64,000 nucleotides of DNA from an uncultured Collinsella sp. (GCA_902493145.1 CABUOA010000006.1:15810-79809); one strand, 5' to 3'; counted from the stretch's first letter, positions 23,476-33,007 are shown. Notes: generated from the sequence alone by a model not told the origin. Numbers and translations: made by a program.

Positions 23476-24807
23476 ATGAAGTACTTTGGCACCGACGGCT
23501 TTCGCGGTGAGGCTAACGTTGGGCTGACGGTAGAGCACGCTTATAGGATTGGCCGTTTTGTGGGCTGGTATTACGGCGCCAACCGCGAGCGCAAGGCGCG
23601 CGTCATCGTGGGTAAGGACACGCGTCGCTCGAGCTATATGTTCGAGGCGGCGCTGGTGAGTGGCCTGGTCGCGAGCGGTGCGGACGCCTATATGCTGCAC
23701 GTGATCCCCACGCCGGGCGTAGCGCATCAGACCGTGGAAGGCTGCTTCGATTGCGGCATCATGATCAGCGCGAGCCACAACCCGTTTTGCGATAACGGCA
23801 TTAAGCTCGTCAATAGCGACGGTTTTAAGATGGACGAGGACGTACTGGAGCTCATCGAGGACTACGTCGATGGCAAGAGCGAGGTGCCGCTGGCCACGGG
23901 CAACCACATCGGCGCCACGGTGGACTACATGCAGGGCCGCAACCGCTACATTGCCTCGCTCATCGCCAGCGCGAACTTTTCGCTGCAGGGCGTCAAGATC
24001 GGCATCGACTGCGCCAACGGCTCGGCGTCCTCGGTGGCCAAGCCGGTGTTCGACGCGCTGGGCGCCGACGTGCGCGTGATCAATGCCGCGCCCGATGGTT
24101 TTAACATCAACGTCGACTGCGGCTCCACGCATATGGAGCGCCTGCAGCGCCACGTGGTGGAGCAAGGCCTGGACGTGGGTTTTGCCTATGACGGCGATGC
24201 CGACCGCTGCCTGGCCGTGGATGAGCGCGGGCGCGTGGTCGATGGCGACCAGATCCTGTACGTGTGCGGCGTGTACCTGAACAAGCACGGTCGCCTTTCG
24301 GGCGGTACCGTGGTTCCGACGATTGCCAGCAACTTTGGCCTGATCAAGTCGTTGGAGCTTGCCGGCCTAAGTGCCGTGACCAGCGGTGTGGGCGACCGTC
24401 ACGTGTATGCCAAGATGCGCGAGGGCGGTTACAGCCTAGGCGGCGAGCAGACGGGCCATACGATCTTTGGCGATATCGAGCGCACGGGCGACGGCATTAT
24501 GACCTCGCTGCGCGTGATGGAAGTGATTCGTGCCGAGCGCGAGACGCTCTCGCAGCTCACGGCTCCGTGCAAGCTGCTGCCGCAGGCGCAGGTGGCCGTG
24601 CGCGTGGCGGACAAGGACGCCGCGCTCGAGAACATGGGCGTGCAGAACGCCATCGCCGAGGCCGAGGCTGCGCTGGCAGGCGAGGGCCGCGTGCTCGTAC
24701 GCAAGAGTGGAACCGAGTCGGTTATCCGCGTGCTGGCCGAGGCGCCCGACCAAGCATCCGCCGATGCCGCCATGAAGCGCATCGCCAACGCACTCGAGGC
24801 TCTGTAG
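23476..24807 (+). CDS. glmM: Phosphoglucosamine mutase
   Basis: 443 residues; the ATG at 23476 follows AAGGAG. It interconverts glucosamine 6-phosphate and glucosamine 1-phosphate for UDP-GlcNAc and peptidoglycan synthesis in the cytoplasm. The phosphohexomutase motifs are all visible: N-terminal 'YFGTDGFRGEAN', catalytic Ser100 in ISASHNP, the metal loop DGDADR, the sugar-binding GGEQTGH, and the phosphate-binding 'VRKSGTESVIRV' near the C-terminus. Length is normal for the family. Confidence 0.96.
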   Translation: MKYFGTDGFRGEANVGLTVEHAYRIGRFVGWYYGANRERKARVIVGKDTRRSSYMFEAALVSGLVASGADAYMLHVIPTPGVAHQTVEGCFDCGIMISASHNPFCDNGIKLVNSDGFKMDEDVLELIEDYVDGKSEVPLATGNHIGATVDYMQGRNRYIASLIASANFSLQGVKIGIDCANGSASSVAKPVFDALGADVRVINAAPDGFNINVDCGSTHMERLQRHVVEQGLDVGFAYDGDADRCLAVDERGRVVDGDQILYVCGVYLNKHGRLSGGTVVPTIASNFGLIKSLELAGLSAVTSGVGDRHVYAKMREGGYSLGGEQTGHTIFGDIERTGDGIMTSLRVMEVIRAERETLSQLTAPCKLLPQAQVAVRVADKDAALENMGVQNAIAEAEAALAGEGRVLVRKSGTESVIRVLAEAPDQASADAAMKRIANALEAL

Positions 24808-24835
24808 TTACGCGATTTTACCAAACCGCGTAACT
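24806..24835. repeat. Inverted repeat overlapping the glmM stop
   Basis: AGTTACGCG (24806-24814) pairs with CGCGTAACT (24827-24835) around a 12-base loop. No T-run follows, and a stronger terminator lies 50 bases on. Confidence 0.6.
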
Positions 24836-24882
24836 GCTCGACGCTGCAAACGCCCCTAAGCGGCAATCTGACGTTCAATTTC

Positions 24883-24915
24883 AAGGGCGCGACCAGAAGG
24901 TCAGCGCCCTTTCAT
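24883..24915. terminator. Bidirectional terminator between glmM and the M32 carboxypeptidase gene
   Basis: AAGGGCGC (24883-24890) pairs with GCGCCCTT (24904-24911), with an inner GACC/GGTC. T-rich tails are present on both strands, as fits the convergent genes. Confidence 0.75.
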
Positions 24916-25012
24916 TTCACGTCACCTTGCTCGCTTGGGGCCGTTTTCGCTGACGTTGCCAAGACATCGGCGTCAACATGGTTGGCGTTGGCGATGGCGT
25001 GCTGGTCAATCC

Positions 25013-26587
25013 TTACAGCTCGTACAGCGTGGTGAACTTGTCCTGCAGGTAGCTGCAGTAGTAGCGGGCATCGAACGCCATGCCGCATGCGCCCTTGATG
25101 AGCTCCGGCGCGTCCTTGGCGCGGCCCCACTGCCAAATGTGCTCGCCCAGCCACGCGCGGACGGGTGCCAAGTCGCCGCTCGCACAGGCGCCGTTGAGGT
25201 CGACACCGTCGCGGCACATGGCCGGCACAAACATGGCGTCGTAGGCGCTGCCCAACGCATACGTGGGGAAGTAGCCAAACGATCCGCCGCTCCAGTGCGT
25301 ATCCTGCAGACAGCCGCGCGTGTCGTCGGGAACGGGAATGCCCAGGTACTCGTCCATTAAGCGGTTCCAAAGCGCAGGGATGTCCTTGGCCGTGGCCTCG
25401 CCGGCAAACAGCATGCGCTCGATCTGGTAGCGCACCATAATATGCAGCGGGTAGGTGAGCTCGTCCGCCTCGGTGCGGATCAGCGACGGCTGCGCAATGT
25501 TCACGGCGCGGTAGAGCGTGTCCTCGTCCACGTTGCCGTAGACTTCGGGCGCGTGACGGCGCAGCACTTCGAGCAGCGGTCCCATAAAGGCGCGGCTGCG
25601 GCCAACGGTGTTCTCAAAGAAGCGGCTCTGGCTCTCGTGGATGCCCATGGAGGTGCCACCCTCAAGACAGGTGCGCGCATAGGCAGGATTGACACCCAGC
25701 TCGTACATGGCGTGCCCCGCCTCGTGGATGATGCTGTAGACGTTGGAGATACAGTCGTCCTCGTAGATGTGCGTGGCGATGCGCGCGTCGCCCACCGAGA
25801 AGCCCTCGCTAAACGGGTGCTCGGTAAAGGCAAGCGTGGTGTCGTCCAGGTTCAGGCCGACAAGCTTCATCAGGTCGAAGCTCATGGCACGCTGGGCGGC
25901 CTCGGGCACGCGGGCGTGCAAAAAGTCGGCAGCCGGCTGCTGGCCGCGCTCGCCGATGGCGTGCACGAGCGGCACGACCGTGGCCTTGACCTCATCGCAA
26001 AACGCATCGAAGCTCTTGACGGAAAGGCCGCGCTCGTACTGGTCGAGCCAAACGTCGTATGGGTCGCGCTTGGGGTCCATGAGCTCGGCCTGATGCTTAA
26101 GTTGGGCGACGATTCTATCCACATAGGGCTCAAAGCTTGCCCAGTCGTTGGCTGCCTTGGCCTTGTGCCACACGGCGTCCGCCTCGCAGGTGAGCCTGGT
26201 CCAGGCCTCGGCTTCTTCGGTGGGGATGGCACTGGCCTCACGTTGATCGCGGCCGAGCACACGAATCTCGTCGAGCAGCTGCGGATCGTCGATCTTGCCG
26301 CCCGCGACGGTCTCTCGTGCCAGCGAGCGCACAAGTTCGATAGACTTTTTGCTGGTCAGCAGCTTGTGATGCTCGCCAGCAAGGGTGCCCATAGCATCGG
26401 CGCGGGCCGCGGCGCCGTTGGCGGGAGCAATGGTCGCGCCGTCAAACTCGGCAATCTTGAGCAGGTACTCGCGAGTCCACAGCTTGCCCTCGAGCTTACG
26501 GAATTTTTTGACAGCCTTATCGACCTTCATGCCTTTGGGCGTCTTATCCGCTGCGGGCTTGGCCATCTTATCCTTGTTCTTTCCCAT
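25013..26587 (-). CDS. Carboxypeptidase Taq family (M32) metallocarboxypeptidase
   Basis: 524 residues on the minus strand. The zinc-binding HEAGH (residues 288-292) lies in 'YSIIHEAGHAMYELGVNP', followed by 'GIHESQSRFFEN' (second zinc-site region) and 'IRTEADELTYPLHIMVRYQIER', all typical of M32 enzymes, which trim C-terminal residues from peptides in the cytoplasm. A Lys-rich extension of about 25 residues precedes the conserved start. No signal peptide is seen. It stands alone, convergent with glmM and divergent from the pheST operon. Confidence 0.95.
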   Translation of the reverse strand: MGKNKDKMAKPAADKTPKGMKVDKAVKKFRKLEGKLWTREYLLKIAEFDGATIAPANGAAARADAMGTLAGEHHKLLTSKKSIELVRSLARETVAGGKIDDPQLLDEIRVLGRDQREASAIPTEEAEAWTRLTCEADAVWHKAKAANDWASFEPYVDRIVAQLKHQAELMDPKRDPYDVWLDQYERGLSVKSFDAFCDEVKATVVPLVHAIGERGQQPAADFLHARVPEAAQRAMSFDLMKLVGLNLDDTTLAFTEHPFSEGFSVGDARIATHIYEDDCISNVYSIIHEAGHAMYELGVNPAYARTCLEGGTSMGIHESQSRFFENTVGRSRAFMGPLLEVLRRHAPEVYGNVDEDTLYRAVNIAQPSLIRTEADELTYPLHIMVRYQIERMLFAGEATAKDIPALWNRLMDEYLGIPVPDDTRGCLQDTHWSGGSFGYFPTYALGSAYDAMFVPAMCRDGVDLNGACASGDLAPVRAWLGEHIWQWGRAKDAPELIKGACGMAFDARYYCSYLQDKFTTLYEL

Positions 26588-26721
26588 ACCATATCCTTGA
26601 TCTCGCAGGTCGCCCGTCGCACGCGGCGGCGCGGCCAGTTTGCACAGCTACCTGCCTTGTACCCAGTGCGAACAAAACGGAACGCGGCGATATGCTCGCA
26701 GAATGTGTTATCCTATAGCCC

Positions 26722-27007
26722 AATGCGTTGACGGAGAGGGTTTTGCCCGCCGCGTCGCCGGCAAGAGAGGGAAGGTCATGGGCTGCAAGCCTTCCTGCGG
26801 TGGCAAGGGCCAAGCGTTCACTCCCGAGCAGCGACCTCAACGGGCGCGCGGCTAGCGGCGGCGAAGCCCCAGTAGGGAAGCCGTGAGCCTCGCGATAAGG
26901 GGTGCAGAGTGGGCACGGCGGGCCAGACATCCGCTGGGTCAAACAAGGTGGTACCGCGGAATTCAACCGTCCTTGGGCAATGCACATGCCCGAGGACGGT
27001 TTTTTGT
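26722..27007 (+). ncRNA. T-box riboswitch of the pheST operon
   Basis: The 503-base gap before pheS holds a tRNA-sensing T-box leader. The conserved T-box GGTGGTACCGCG lies at 26947-26958, and the terminator CCGTCCTTGGGC/GCCCGAGGACGG plus T-run at 26967-27006. The 5' part ('TTGACGGAGAGG') looks like the start of stem I. A TTC followed by A at 26817-26819 is a candidate Phe specifier codon, but the stem I fold was not computed. A TATCCT -10-like box lies at 26709-26714. Uncharged tRNA-Phe should favour antitermination and expression of pheS and pheT. Confidence 0.9.
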
Positions 27008-27090
27008 TACCGAACCGGGCCGCGCATCCGCAGCATCGGGCGGCGTCAGCCGTCCCGGAGCGCGGATGCGCGAGAGACGAAAGGGAAGAC

Positions 27091-28167
27091 ATGAGTCTGA
27101 TTGATGATCTGGTCAAACTCGAGGAAGAGGCCAAGGAGCTCGTCGCAGGCGCCGACGACGCAGCCAAGCTCGAGGCTGCGCGCGTTGAGCTGCTCGGCCG
27201 CAAGGGCCGCATCACCGGCCTGATGCGCATGATGGGCAAGCTCGCCCCCGAGGATCGTCCCGTGATGGGCAAGCGAGCCAACGAGATGCGCCAGCTGATT
27301 GAGGGCATGCTCGATGAGCGCAACACCGAGATGAAGGCCGCCGCCCTCAAGCGCGCACTGGAGCACGACGCCGTCGACATCACGCTGCCGGGCATCCGTC
27401 CGCAGATCGGCCACCAGCACCTGATCAAGCAGATTATCGAGGAGGCCGAGGACATCTTCTGCGGCATCGGCTACACCGTCGAGTCCGGCCCCATGGTCGA
27501 CACCTCCTACTACAACTTCACCGCGCTCAACGCCCCCATGGATCACCCGAGCCGCTCGGCCCGCGATACCTTCTACGTGGTCGACAACAACCCCGGCAGC
27601 GTCGCGCACCCCGAGGCTCACGCCCACGGCGAGTCCGACGTGCTGCTGCGCACCCAGACCTCGGGCGTGCAGATCCACACCATGGAGTCGCAGAAGCCGC
27701 CCATCTACATGATCTGCCCGGGCACCGTCTACCGTCCCGACACGGCCGATGCCTGCCACCTGCCGCAGTTCAACCAGATCGAGGGCCTGGTCGTCGACGA
27801 GGGCATCACCTTTGGCGATCTGAAGGGCACGCTCGACTACTTTGTTAAGTGCATGTTTGGCGAGGATCGCAAGACGCGTTACCGCCCGCACTTCTTCCCC
27901 TTCACCGAGCCCAGCTGCGAGGTGGACGTGAGCTGCCACGTGTGCGGCGGCAAGGGCTGCAACTTCTGCAAGCACAGCGGCTGGATCGAGATCTTGGGCT
28001 GCGGCATGGTCGACCCCAACGTCCTGATCAACTGCGGCATCGACCCCGAGAAGTACACCGGCTTCGCCTTTGGTATTGGCGCCGAGCGCGTCGCGGCCCT
28101 GCGCTACGACCTGCCGGACCTCAGAACGCTCATGACGGGCGATATGCGCTTCTTAAATCAGTTCTAG
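27091..28167 (+). CDS. pheS: Phenylalanine-tRNA ligase alpha subunit
   Basis: 358 residues; ATG at 27091 with AAGGGAAG upstream. With PheT it charges tRNA-Phe in an alpha2-beta2 complex. An N-terminal coiled coil (residues about 1-85, with 'LGRKGRITGLMRMMG') precedes the class II catalytic core: 'HPLxxxxxxIxxxF'-like 'GHQHLIKQIIEEAEDIF', motif 2 'VYRPDTADACHLPQFNQIEGLVVDEGITFGDL', and motif 3 'GFAFGIGAERVAALRY'. A CHVCGGKGCNFC cluster (about residues 290-301) resembles a zinc knuckle, common in PheS of this group. Controlled by the upstream T-box. Confidence 0.97.
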   Translation: MSLIDDLVKLEEEAKELVAGADDAAKLEAARVELLGRKGRITGLMRMMGKLAPEDRPVMGKRANEMRQLIEGMLDERNTEMKAAALKRALEHDAVDITLPGIRPQIGHQHLIKQIIEEAEDIFCGIGYTVESGPMVDTSYYNFTALNAPMDHPSRSARDTFYVVDNNPGSVAHPEAHAHGESDVLLRTQTSGVQIHTMESQKPPIYMICPGTVYRPDTADACHLPQFNQIEGLVVDEGITFGDLKGTLDYFVKCMFGEDRKTRYRPHFFPFTEPSCEVDVSCHVCGGKGCNFCKHSGWIEILGCGMVDPNVLINCGIDPEKYTGFAFGIGAERVAALRYDLPDLRTLMTGDMRFLNQF

Positions 28168-28177
28168 GCCCGGCGGC

Positions 28178-28270
28178 TTTCCCAAGCACCGCACCTTGCC
28201 TTTCAATCGTCGGTTGCGTACCTAAGTACGCGGCCCTCCTCTTTCAAGGCAATCTGCGGCACTTGGAAAA
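28178..28270. repeat. Imperfect long hairpin between pheS and pheT
   Basis: Arms 28178-28202 and 28246-28270 match at about 20 of 25 positions (TTTCCCAAG...CCGCA...TTGCCTT and its complement). The loop contains a small perfect hairpin, GCGTAC-CTAA-GTACGC. It may slow or attenuate transcription between the two subunits. Confidence 0.6.
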
Positions 28271-28328
28271 CCCGTCTCCGTTGCAGTTTTTTGGCTCAAA
28301 GCCGCATTTATGAAAGGAGACCAGTTAG

Positions 28329-30782
28329 ATGCGCGTTTCTTACGACTGGCTCAAGACCATGATCGATATTCCGGAGGATCCCAAGACCCTTTCGGACGAA
28401 TATATCCGTACCGGCACTGAGGTCGAGGCGATTGACACCGTGGGAGAATCCTTCGACCACGTGGTGACCGCCAAGGTGCTCACCAAGACCCCGCACCCCG
28501 ATAGCGACCATATGTATGTGTGTTCGGTCGACGTGGGTGACAAGAACCTCGACGCCGACGGCAATCCCGCTCCGCTGCAGATCGTCTGCGGCGCGCAGAA
28601 CTTCGAGGCCGGCGACCACATCGTCACGGCCATGATCGGCGCAGTTCTGCCCGGCGACGTCAAGATCAAGAAGAGCAAGCTTCGCGGCGTCGTGTCCATG
28701 GGCATGAACTGCTCCGCACGCGAGCTCGGCCTGGGCGGCGACCACTCTGGCATTATGATCCTGCCCGAGGATACGCCCTGCGGCATGCCGTTTGCCGAGT
28801 ATGTGGGCTCGAGTGATACTGTGCTCGACTGCGAGATCACGCCCAACCGCCCCGACTGCCTGTCCATGATCGGCATGGCCCGCGAGACCGGCGCCATTTT
28901 CGATCGCGATTTCCACGTTGAGCTGCCCGCCATCAAGGCGGAGACTGGCCGCGCGACCGACGACGAGCTTTCCGTCGAGATTGCCGACGAGGGCCTGTGC
29001 GACCGCTATGTCGCCCGCATCGTGCGCAACGTGAAGGTCGGCCCGTCGCCCGACTGGATGGTCAAGCGCCTTAACGCCCTGGGCGTGCGTCCGCACAACA
29101 ACATCGTCGACATCACCAACTACGTGATGATGCTCACCGGTCAGCCGCTGCACGCCTTTGACCTGGACACCTTTGCCGAGCGCGATGGCCACCGTCGCGT
29201 GGTGGTTCGCGCCGCCCAGCAGGATGAGAAATTCACGACGCTCGATGGCGAAGAGCGCGTGCTCGACGCCGGCATGGGCCTTATCACCGACGGCGAGCGC
29301 CCCGTGGCGTTGGCCGGCGTTATGGGCGGCATGGATTCCGAGATCGAGGACGACACCGTCGACGTGATGGTCGAGAGCGCTTGCTTCAACGCCGGTCGCA
29401 CCTCGCACACCAGCCGCGATCTGTCGCTGATCTCCGACGCCTCCATTCGCTTTGAGCGCCAGGTTGACGAGACTGGCTGCGTGGATGTCGCCAACGTTAC
29501 CTGCGCGCTCATCGAGGAGATCGCCGGCGGCGAGGTTGCTCCCGGCTATGTCGATGTTTTCCCCGCGCCCAAGACCATCGACAGCATCAAGCTGCGCCTG
29601 GCCCGCGTGCATGCCATCTGCGGTGCCGACATCGAGCCCGATTTTATCGAGCGTTCGCTTACCCGTCTGGGCTGCACCGTCGAGCGCGACGGCGAGGACT
29701 TTATGGTTACCCCGCCGAGCTTCCGTCCCGACCTGCCGCGCGAGATTGACCTGATCGAGGAGGTCCTGCGCCTATGGGGCATGGGCCGTGTGACGGCGAC
29801 CATCCCGGCTGCCAAGAACCACATCGGCGGCCTGACCCGCGAGCAGAAGCTCACCCGCAAGGTCGGCGAGATCCTGCGCGCCTGCGGCCTCAACGAGACC
29901 ACGACCTTTGGCTTTGCCGCCCCGGGCGACCTGGAGAAGATCGGCATGTCCACCGAAGGCCGCGGCTGCCCCGTGGTGCTCATGAACCCGCTGGTGGCCG
30001 AGCAGACCGAGATGCGTCGTTCGCTGCTGCCGGGCCTGCTGCAGTCCGTGGCCTACAACGAGGCGCACGGTACGCCCAACGTGCACCTGTACGAGGTCGG
30101 CAGCCTGTTCCACGGTCGCGAGAACGCCAGCCTGCCCAAGGAGACCAAGTCCGTCGCGGGTGTGCTCTCGGGCCAGTGGAGCGAGCAGTCTTGGAACATG
30201 AAGTACCGTAAACTGCGTTTCTTCTTTGGCAAGGGTATCGTCGAGGAGCTGCTCGCCCAGCTGCGCATCGAGAAGGTTCGCTTCCGTCCCGTCGAGGGCG
30301 AGGGCTATGCCTTTTTGCAGCCGGGTCGTGCGGCCGAGGTTCTGTCCGGCGGCACCGTGCTGGGTTGGGTCGGCGAGATCCACCCCGAGGCGCGCGAGGC
30401 CTGCGGCATCGACGAGGTTGTCGTTGCCTTTGAGCTTGACCTGGACAAGCTGATCAAGGGCGCCCGCAACCAGGAGAACTACCGCGAGTTCTCGCAGTAC
30501 CCGGCCGTTGAGCACGACCTTGCCATTGTGGTCGACAATGCCGTGACCTGCGAGGATCTTGAGCGCCGTATTACCAGCGCCGGCGGCAAGCTGCTCGAGG
30601 GCGTGCGTCTGTTCGACGTCTATCGCGATCCGGTCCGCATCGGCAAGGGCAAAAAGTCCATGGCCTTTGCGCTTACGTATCGCTCCGATGACCACACGCT
30701 CACCAGCGAAGAGGTCGAGAAGGCGCACCAGAAGATCGTCACCAAGGTGTGCAAGGGCGTAAACGGCGAGGTCCGCTCGTAA
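28329..30782 (+). CDS. pheT: Phenylalanine-tRNA ligase beta subunit
   Basis: 817 residues; ATG at 28329 behind GAAAGGAGA. Domains in order: short N-terminal region ('MRVSYDWLKTMIDIP'), EMAP/tRNA-binding domain (about 40-155, 'HPDSDHMYVCSVDVG'), the B3/B4 editing domain (about 210-385, 'RPHNNIVDITNYVMMLTGQPLHAFD'), the B5 domain (about 410-480), the catalytic-like core (about 480-690), and the ferredoxin-like anticodon-binding domain at the C-terminus ('YPAVEHDLAIVVDNAVTCEDL', 'RSDDHTLTSEEVEKAHQKIV'). Second gene of the T-box controlled operon. Confidence 0.97.
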   Translation: MRVSYDWLKTMIDIPEDPKTLSDEYIRTGTEVEAIDTVGESFDHVVTAKVLTKTPHPDSDHMYVCSVDVGDKNLDADGNPAPLQIVCGAQNFEAGDHIVTAMIGAVLPGDVKIKKSKLRGVVSMGMNCSARELGLGGDHSGIMILPEDTPCGMPFAEYVGSSDTVLDCEITPNRPDCLSMIGMARETGAIFDRDFHVELPAIKAETGRATDDELSVEIADEGLCDRYVARIVRNVKVGPSPDWMVKRLNALGVRPHNNIVDITNYVMMLTGQPLHAFDLDTFAERDGHRRVVVRAAQQDEKFTTLDGEERVLDAGMGLITDGERPVALAGVMGGMDSEIEDDTVDVMVESACFNAGRTSHTSRDLSLISDASIRFERQVDETGCVDVANVTCALIEEIAGGEVAPGYVDVFPAPKTIDSIKLRLARVHAICGADIEPDFIERSLTRLGCTVERDGEDFMVTPPSFRPDLPREIDLIEEVLRLWGMGRVTATIPAAKNHIGGLTREQKLTRKVGEILRACGLNETTTFGFAAPGDLEKIGMSTEGRGCPVVLMNPLVAEQTEMRRSLLPGLLQSVAYNEAHGTPNVHLYEVGSLFHGRENASLPKETKSVAGVLSGQWSEQSWNMKYRKLRFFFGKGIVEELLAQLRIEKVRFRPVEGEGYAFLQPGRAAEVLSGGTVLGWVGEIHPEAREACGIDEVVVAFELDLDKLIKGARNQENYREFSQYPAVEHDLAIVVDNAVTCEDLERRITSAGGKLLEGVRLFDVYRDPVRIGKGKKSMAFALTYRSDDHTLTSEEVEKAHQKIVTKVCKGVNGEVRS

Positions 30783-30794
30783 TCTTTGCCGTTC

Positions 30795-30889
30795 GGAACC
30801 CGCCCCCTGCGGGGTTTTCACGGCAACGTCCTCGCCGCTTCGCGGCTGCGGGATGTTGCCTTAGAAAACCCCTTTCGGGGGCGGGTTCC
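30795..30889. repeat. 95-bp nested palindrome, copy A (after pheT)
   Basis: Several arms pair in register: GGAACCCGCCCC with GGGGCGGGTTCC, GCGGGGTTTTC with GAAAACCCC, GGCAAC with GTTGCC, and CGCCGC-TTC-GCGGC at the tip. A second 95-bp copy with the same core (GCGGGGTTT, CGTCCTCGCCGCTT, GCGGCTGCGGGATGT, AAACCCC) follows the P-ATPase gene at 40840. It could end transcription or act as a REP-like element. The gap continues with a promoter/operator region for cbiM. Confidence 0.85.
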
Positions 30890-31055
30890 TGCGTTAACCT
30901 TGTTGCGAGCGGACCGCACCTTCTTCCGGGTGACCGGAAAGTTGGGAGTGCATGGGCCTTTATTGGACGGTGCGTGGACCTGGGTTAATAACGTACGTAT
31001 TGCAAGGGCGTGCTGCGTTGTGGGCGGTGCGCCTTTTTGTTAGTATGCTGAGTCG

Positions 31056-31083
31056 GTGTTACGGATTGTTGGAAACGTAACAC
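31056..31083. promoter_or_regulatory. NikR-like operator upstream of the Ni/Co transporter
   Basis: GTGTTAC-N14-GTAACAC (31056-31062 and 31077-31083; eight-base arms if the next G/C is counted) matches, from memory, the NikR operator form described for Geobacter and Desulfovibrio. It lies 24 bases before the cbiM start. No cobalamin riboswitch conserved boxes are visible in the gap. Confidence 0.65.
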
Positions 31084-31107
31084 GCAACGTTCTGATTGAG
31101 AGGGCTC

Positions 31108-32193
31108 ATGCATATTCCCGATAACTATCTGTCCCCGCAGACCGATGCCGTCATGGCGGTGGCGATGGTGCCCGTTTGGGTCCATTGCATCAAAAAGGTA
31201 CGCGCCACGCTCGATCGCGAGCATATGGCGTTCCTGGGCATCTGTGCCGCATTTTCCTTCTTGCTCATGATGTTCAACGTGCCGCTCCCCGGTGGCACCA
31301 CTGGTCACGCCGTTGGTGGCGCGCTCATCGCACTGCTGCTGGGTCCCGAGGCCGCTGCCATCGCGGTTTCGGTCGCGCTGGCGCTGCAGGCGCTGCTGTT
31401 TGGCGACGGCGGCGTTCTGTCCTTTGGCGCAAACTGCTTTAACATGGCCTTTGTGCTGCCGTTTACCGCTGCTATCGTGTTCCGTGCGCTCAACAGCCGT
31501 CTGCACGACAAGAGCTGGGGCACCTCGGTTTCTGCCATCGTGAGCGGTTGGGTCGGCCTGTGTCTGGCGGCCCTGTGCGCGGCGATCGAGTTCGGTATTC
31601 AGCCGATGCTCTTCACCAACGCTTCGGGCGCTCCACTGTACTGCCCCTTCCCGCTGTCCGTTGCCATTCCGGCCATGATGATTCCGCATATGTTGGTTGC
31701 TGGCGTGGTCGAGGGCGTGGCGACGACCGCCATCTACGGTTTCATTAAGAAGACGGCGCCGAGCGTTATCGTCGGGCCCGAGGCCGTCGATGGCCAGTTT
31801 GCTGCCGAGGGCGCTGCCGCCAAGAAGACCTCGCTGGTCCCCACGCTCATCCTGGTCGCCGTGCTTGTCGTGGCCACGCCGCTGGGCCTGTTGGCCACAG
31901 GTGACGCATGGGGCGAGTGGGACGCCGAGGGCGCCGCGACCGCCGTCCAGGAGGCTGGTGACGACAGTCTGCAGGCTTCGGTCGGTCTCGACACTCCGAC
32001 CTTTGCCGATGCCCTGCCCACGGGCGATTATCTGCAGGCCTATTCCGAGGAGCAGGGCCTTGGCTTTGCCGGCCAGGCCGCGATGTATATTCTTTCGGGC
32101 GTGATTGGCGTGGCGGTGCTCACCATCGCATTCCGCCTGGTCTCGCTGACGGTCAAGGAAAGCGGTGCTCATGGCAATAGCCGAGCTGCCTAG
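31108..32193 (+). CDS. cbiM: Ni/Co ECF transporter S-component (CbiM/NikM with fused C-terminal PDGLE/CbiN-like part)
   Basis: 361 residues; the ATG at 31108 gives the canonical MHIPDNYLSP start, whose His2 takes part in metal binding. The N-terminal 220 residues are the CbiM membrane core ('FNVPLPGGTTGHAVGGALIALLLGPEAAAIAVSVALALQALLFGDGGVLSFGANCFNMA'). The C-terminal part has two further membrane spans around 'TPLGLLATGDAWGEW', as in PDGLE/CbiN-like partners, so the small N component is probably fused. The NikR-like operator favours nickel as substrate, but cobalt is possible. The cbiQ start overlaps its end by 23 bases. Confidence 0.9.
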   Translation: MHIPDNYLSPQTDAVMAVAMVPVWVHCIKKVRATLDREHMAFLGICAAFSFLLMMFNVPLPGGTTGHAVGGALIALLLGPEAAAIAVSVALALQALLFGDGGVLSFGANCFNMAFVLPFTAAIVFRALNSRLHDKSWGTSVSAIVSGWVGLCLAALCAAIEFGIQPMLFTNASGAPLYCPFPLSVAIPAMMIPHMLVAGVVEGVATTAIYGFIKKTAPSVIVGPEAVDGQFAAEGAAAKKTSLVPTLILVAVLVVATPLGLLATGDAWGEWDAEGAATAVQEAGDDSLQASVGLDTPTFADALPTGDYLQAYSEEQGLGFAGQAAMYILSGVIGVAVLTIAFRLVSLTVKESGAHGNSRAA

Positions 32194-33007
32194 TTGGCTT
32201 GCGGCCGAGGAGCGATACGAGCCCGCGGGGGCTCGGCATCGTGTAATGCAAAAGAATGTCCTGCACCTGGCGAGCCTGCTTGAGCGGGTTCGCCTGGGTG
32301 GAGGCGCGAACAAGGGCGGGTCGATGGTCGACCGCGCCCTTTCTTGCGTTTCGGCTCCGGTGCGCCTGTTAGGGATGTTCGTTTGCGTCCTGTGCGTGTG
32401 TCTGACGCAAAGCCCGCTGTACCTGATGTTGATGGCGGCGATCGCGTTGGTGCTGGTCGCGGTGCGCCCCGTACGCGGGCTGCGCGCTACCTTTGTGCCG
32501 GCGTTGGCTGCCGCGGGGTTTGCCGTGGTTCTGGCGCTGCCTGCCCTGCTGCTGGGTGCTTCTGCCTCGGGCGCCATGCTCAAGATTGCACTCAAGACGT
32601 TCATTAACGTGTCGCTGGTGCTGGGTGTTTCGTGGACGCTCACCTGGAGCCGCATGTCGGCGGCGCTTAAGATGCTGCACCTGCCCGACGAGGTCATCTT
32701 TACTTTCGATATGGCGCTCAAGCATATCGAGGTGCTGGGACGCACAGCGCACGATCTGTGCGAATCGGTCATGCTGCGCAGCGTCGGTTCCGCGCCTGCG
32801 GGTTTTTCGCGCACCGACTCGCTGGCGGGTATCATGGGCATGACGTTTATCAAGGCGATGGAGTGCAGCCGCGCGATGGACGAGGCTATGCTTTGCCGCG
32901 GCTTTGCCGGCGTGTACCCGGCGCCTGCACGCGCCGGGTTTGGCTGGCGCGATGCGGTCTATGCGGCCGGCGTGGTTCTGCTCGCCGTGTTGTGCGCGGT
33001 GCTGTAG
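32171..33007 (+). CDS. cbiQ: Ni/Co ECF transporter transmembrane T-component
   Basis: 278 residues; ATG at 32171 inside the end of cbiM with AAGGAAAGCGG upstream. After a polar N-terminus of about 60 residues there are four or five membrane spans. The EcfT family motifs with Ala-Arg-Gly type coupling helices are seen as 'MLRSVG' and 'AMLCRGF' near the C-terminus, which contact the ATPase. It links the substrate-binding CbiM to the CbiO ATPase. Confidence 0.9.
   Translation: MAIAELPSWLAAEERYEPAGARHRVMQKNVLHLASLLERVRLGGGANKGGSMVDRALSCVSAPVRLLGMFVCVLCVCLTQSPLYLMLMAAIALVLVAVRPVRGLRATFVPALAAAGFAVVLALPALLLGASASGAMLKIALKTFINVSLVLGVSWTLTWSRMSAALKMLHLPDEVIFTFDMALKHIEVLGRTAHDLCESVMLRSVGSAPAGFSRTDSLAGIMGMTFIKAMECSRAMDEAMLCRGFAGVYPAPARAGFGWRDAVYAAGVVLLAVLCAVL

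Noticed and set aside
30890..31107. Cobalamin riboswitch before cbiMQO
   Set aside because: I looked for the B12-box and the other conserved boxes and found none; a NikR-like operator is present instead.
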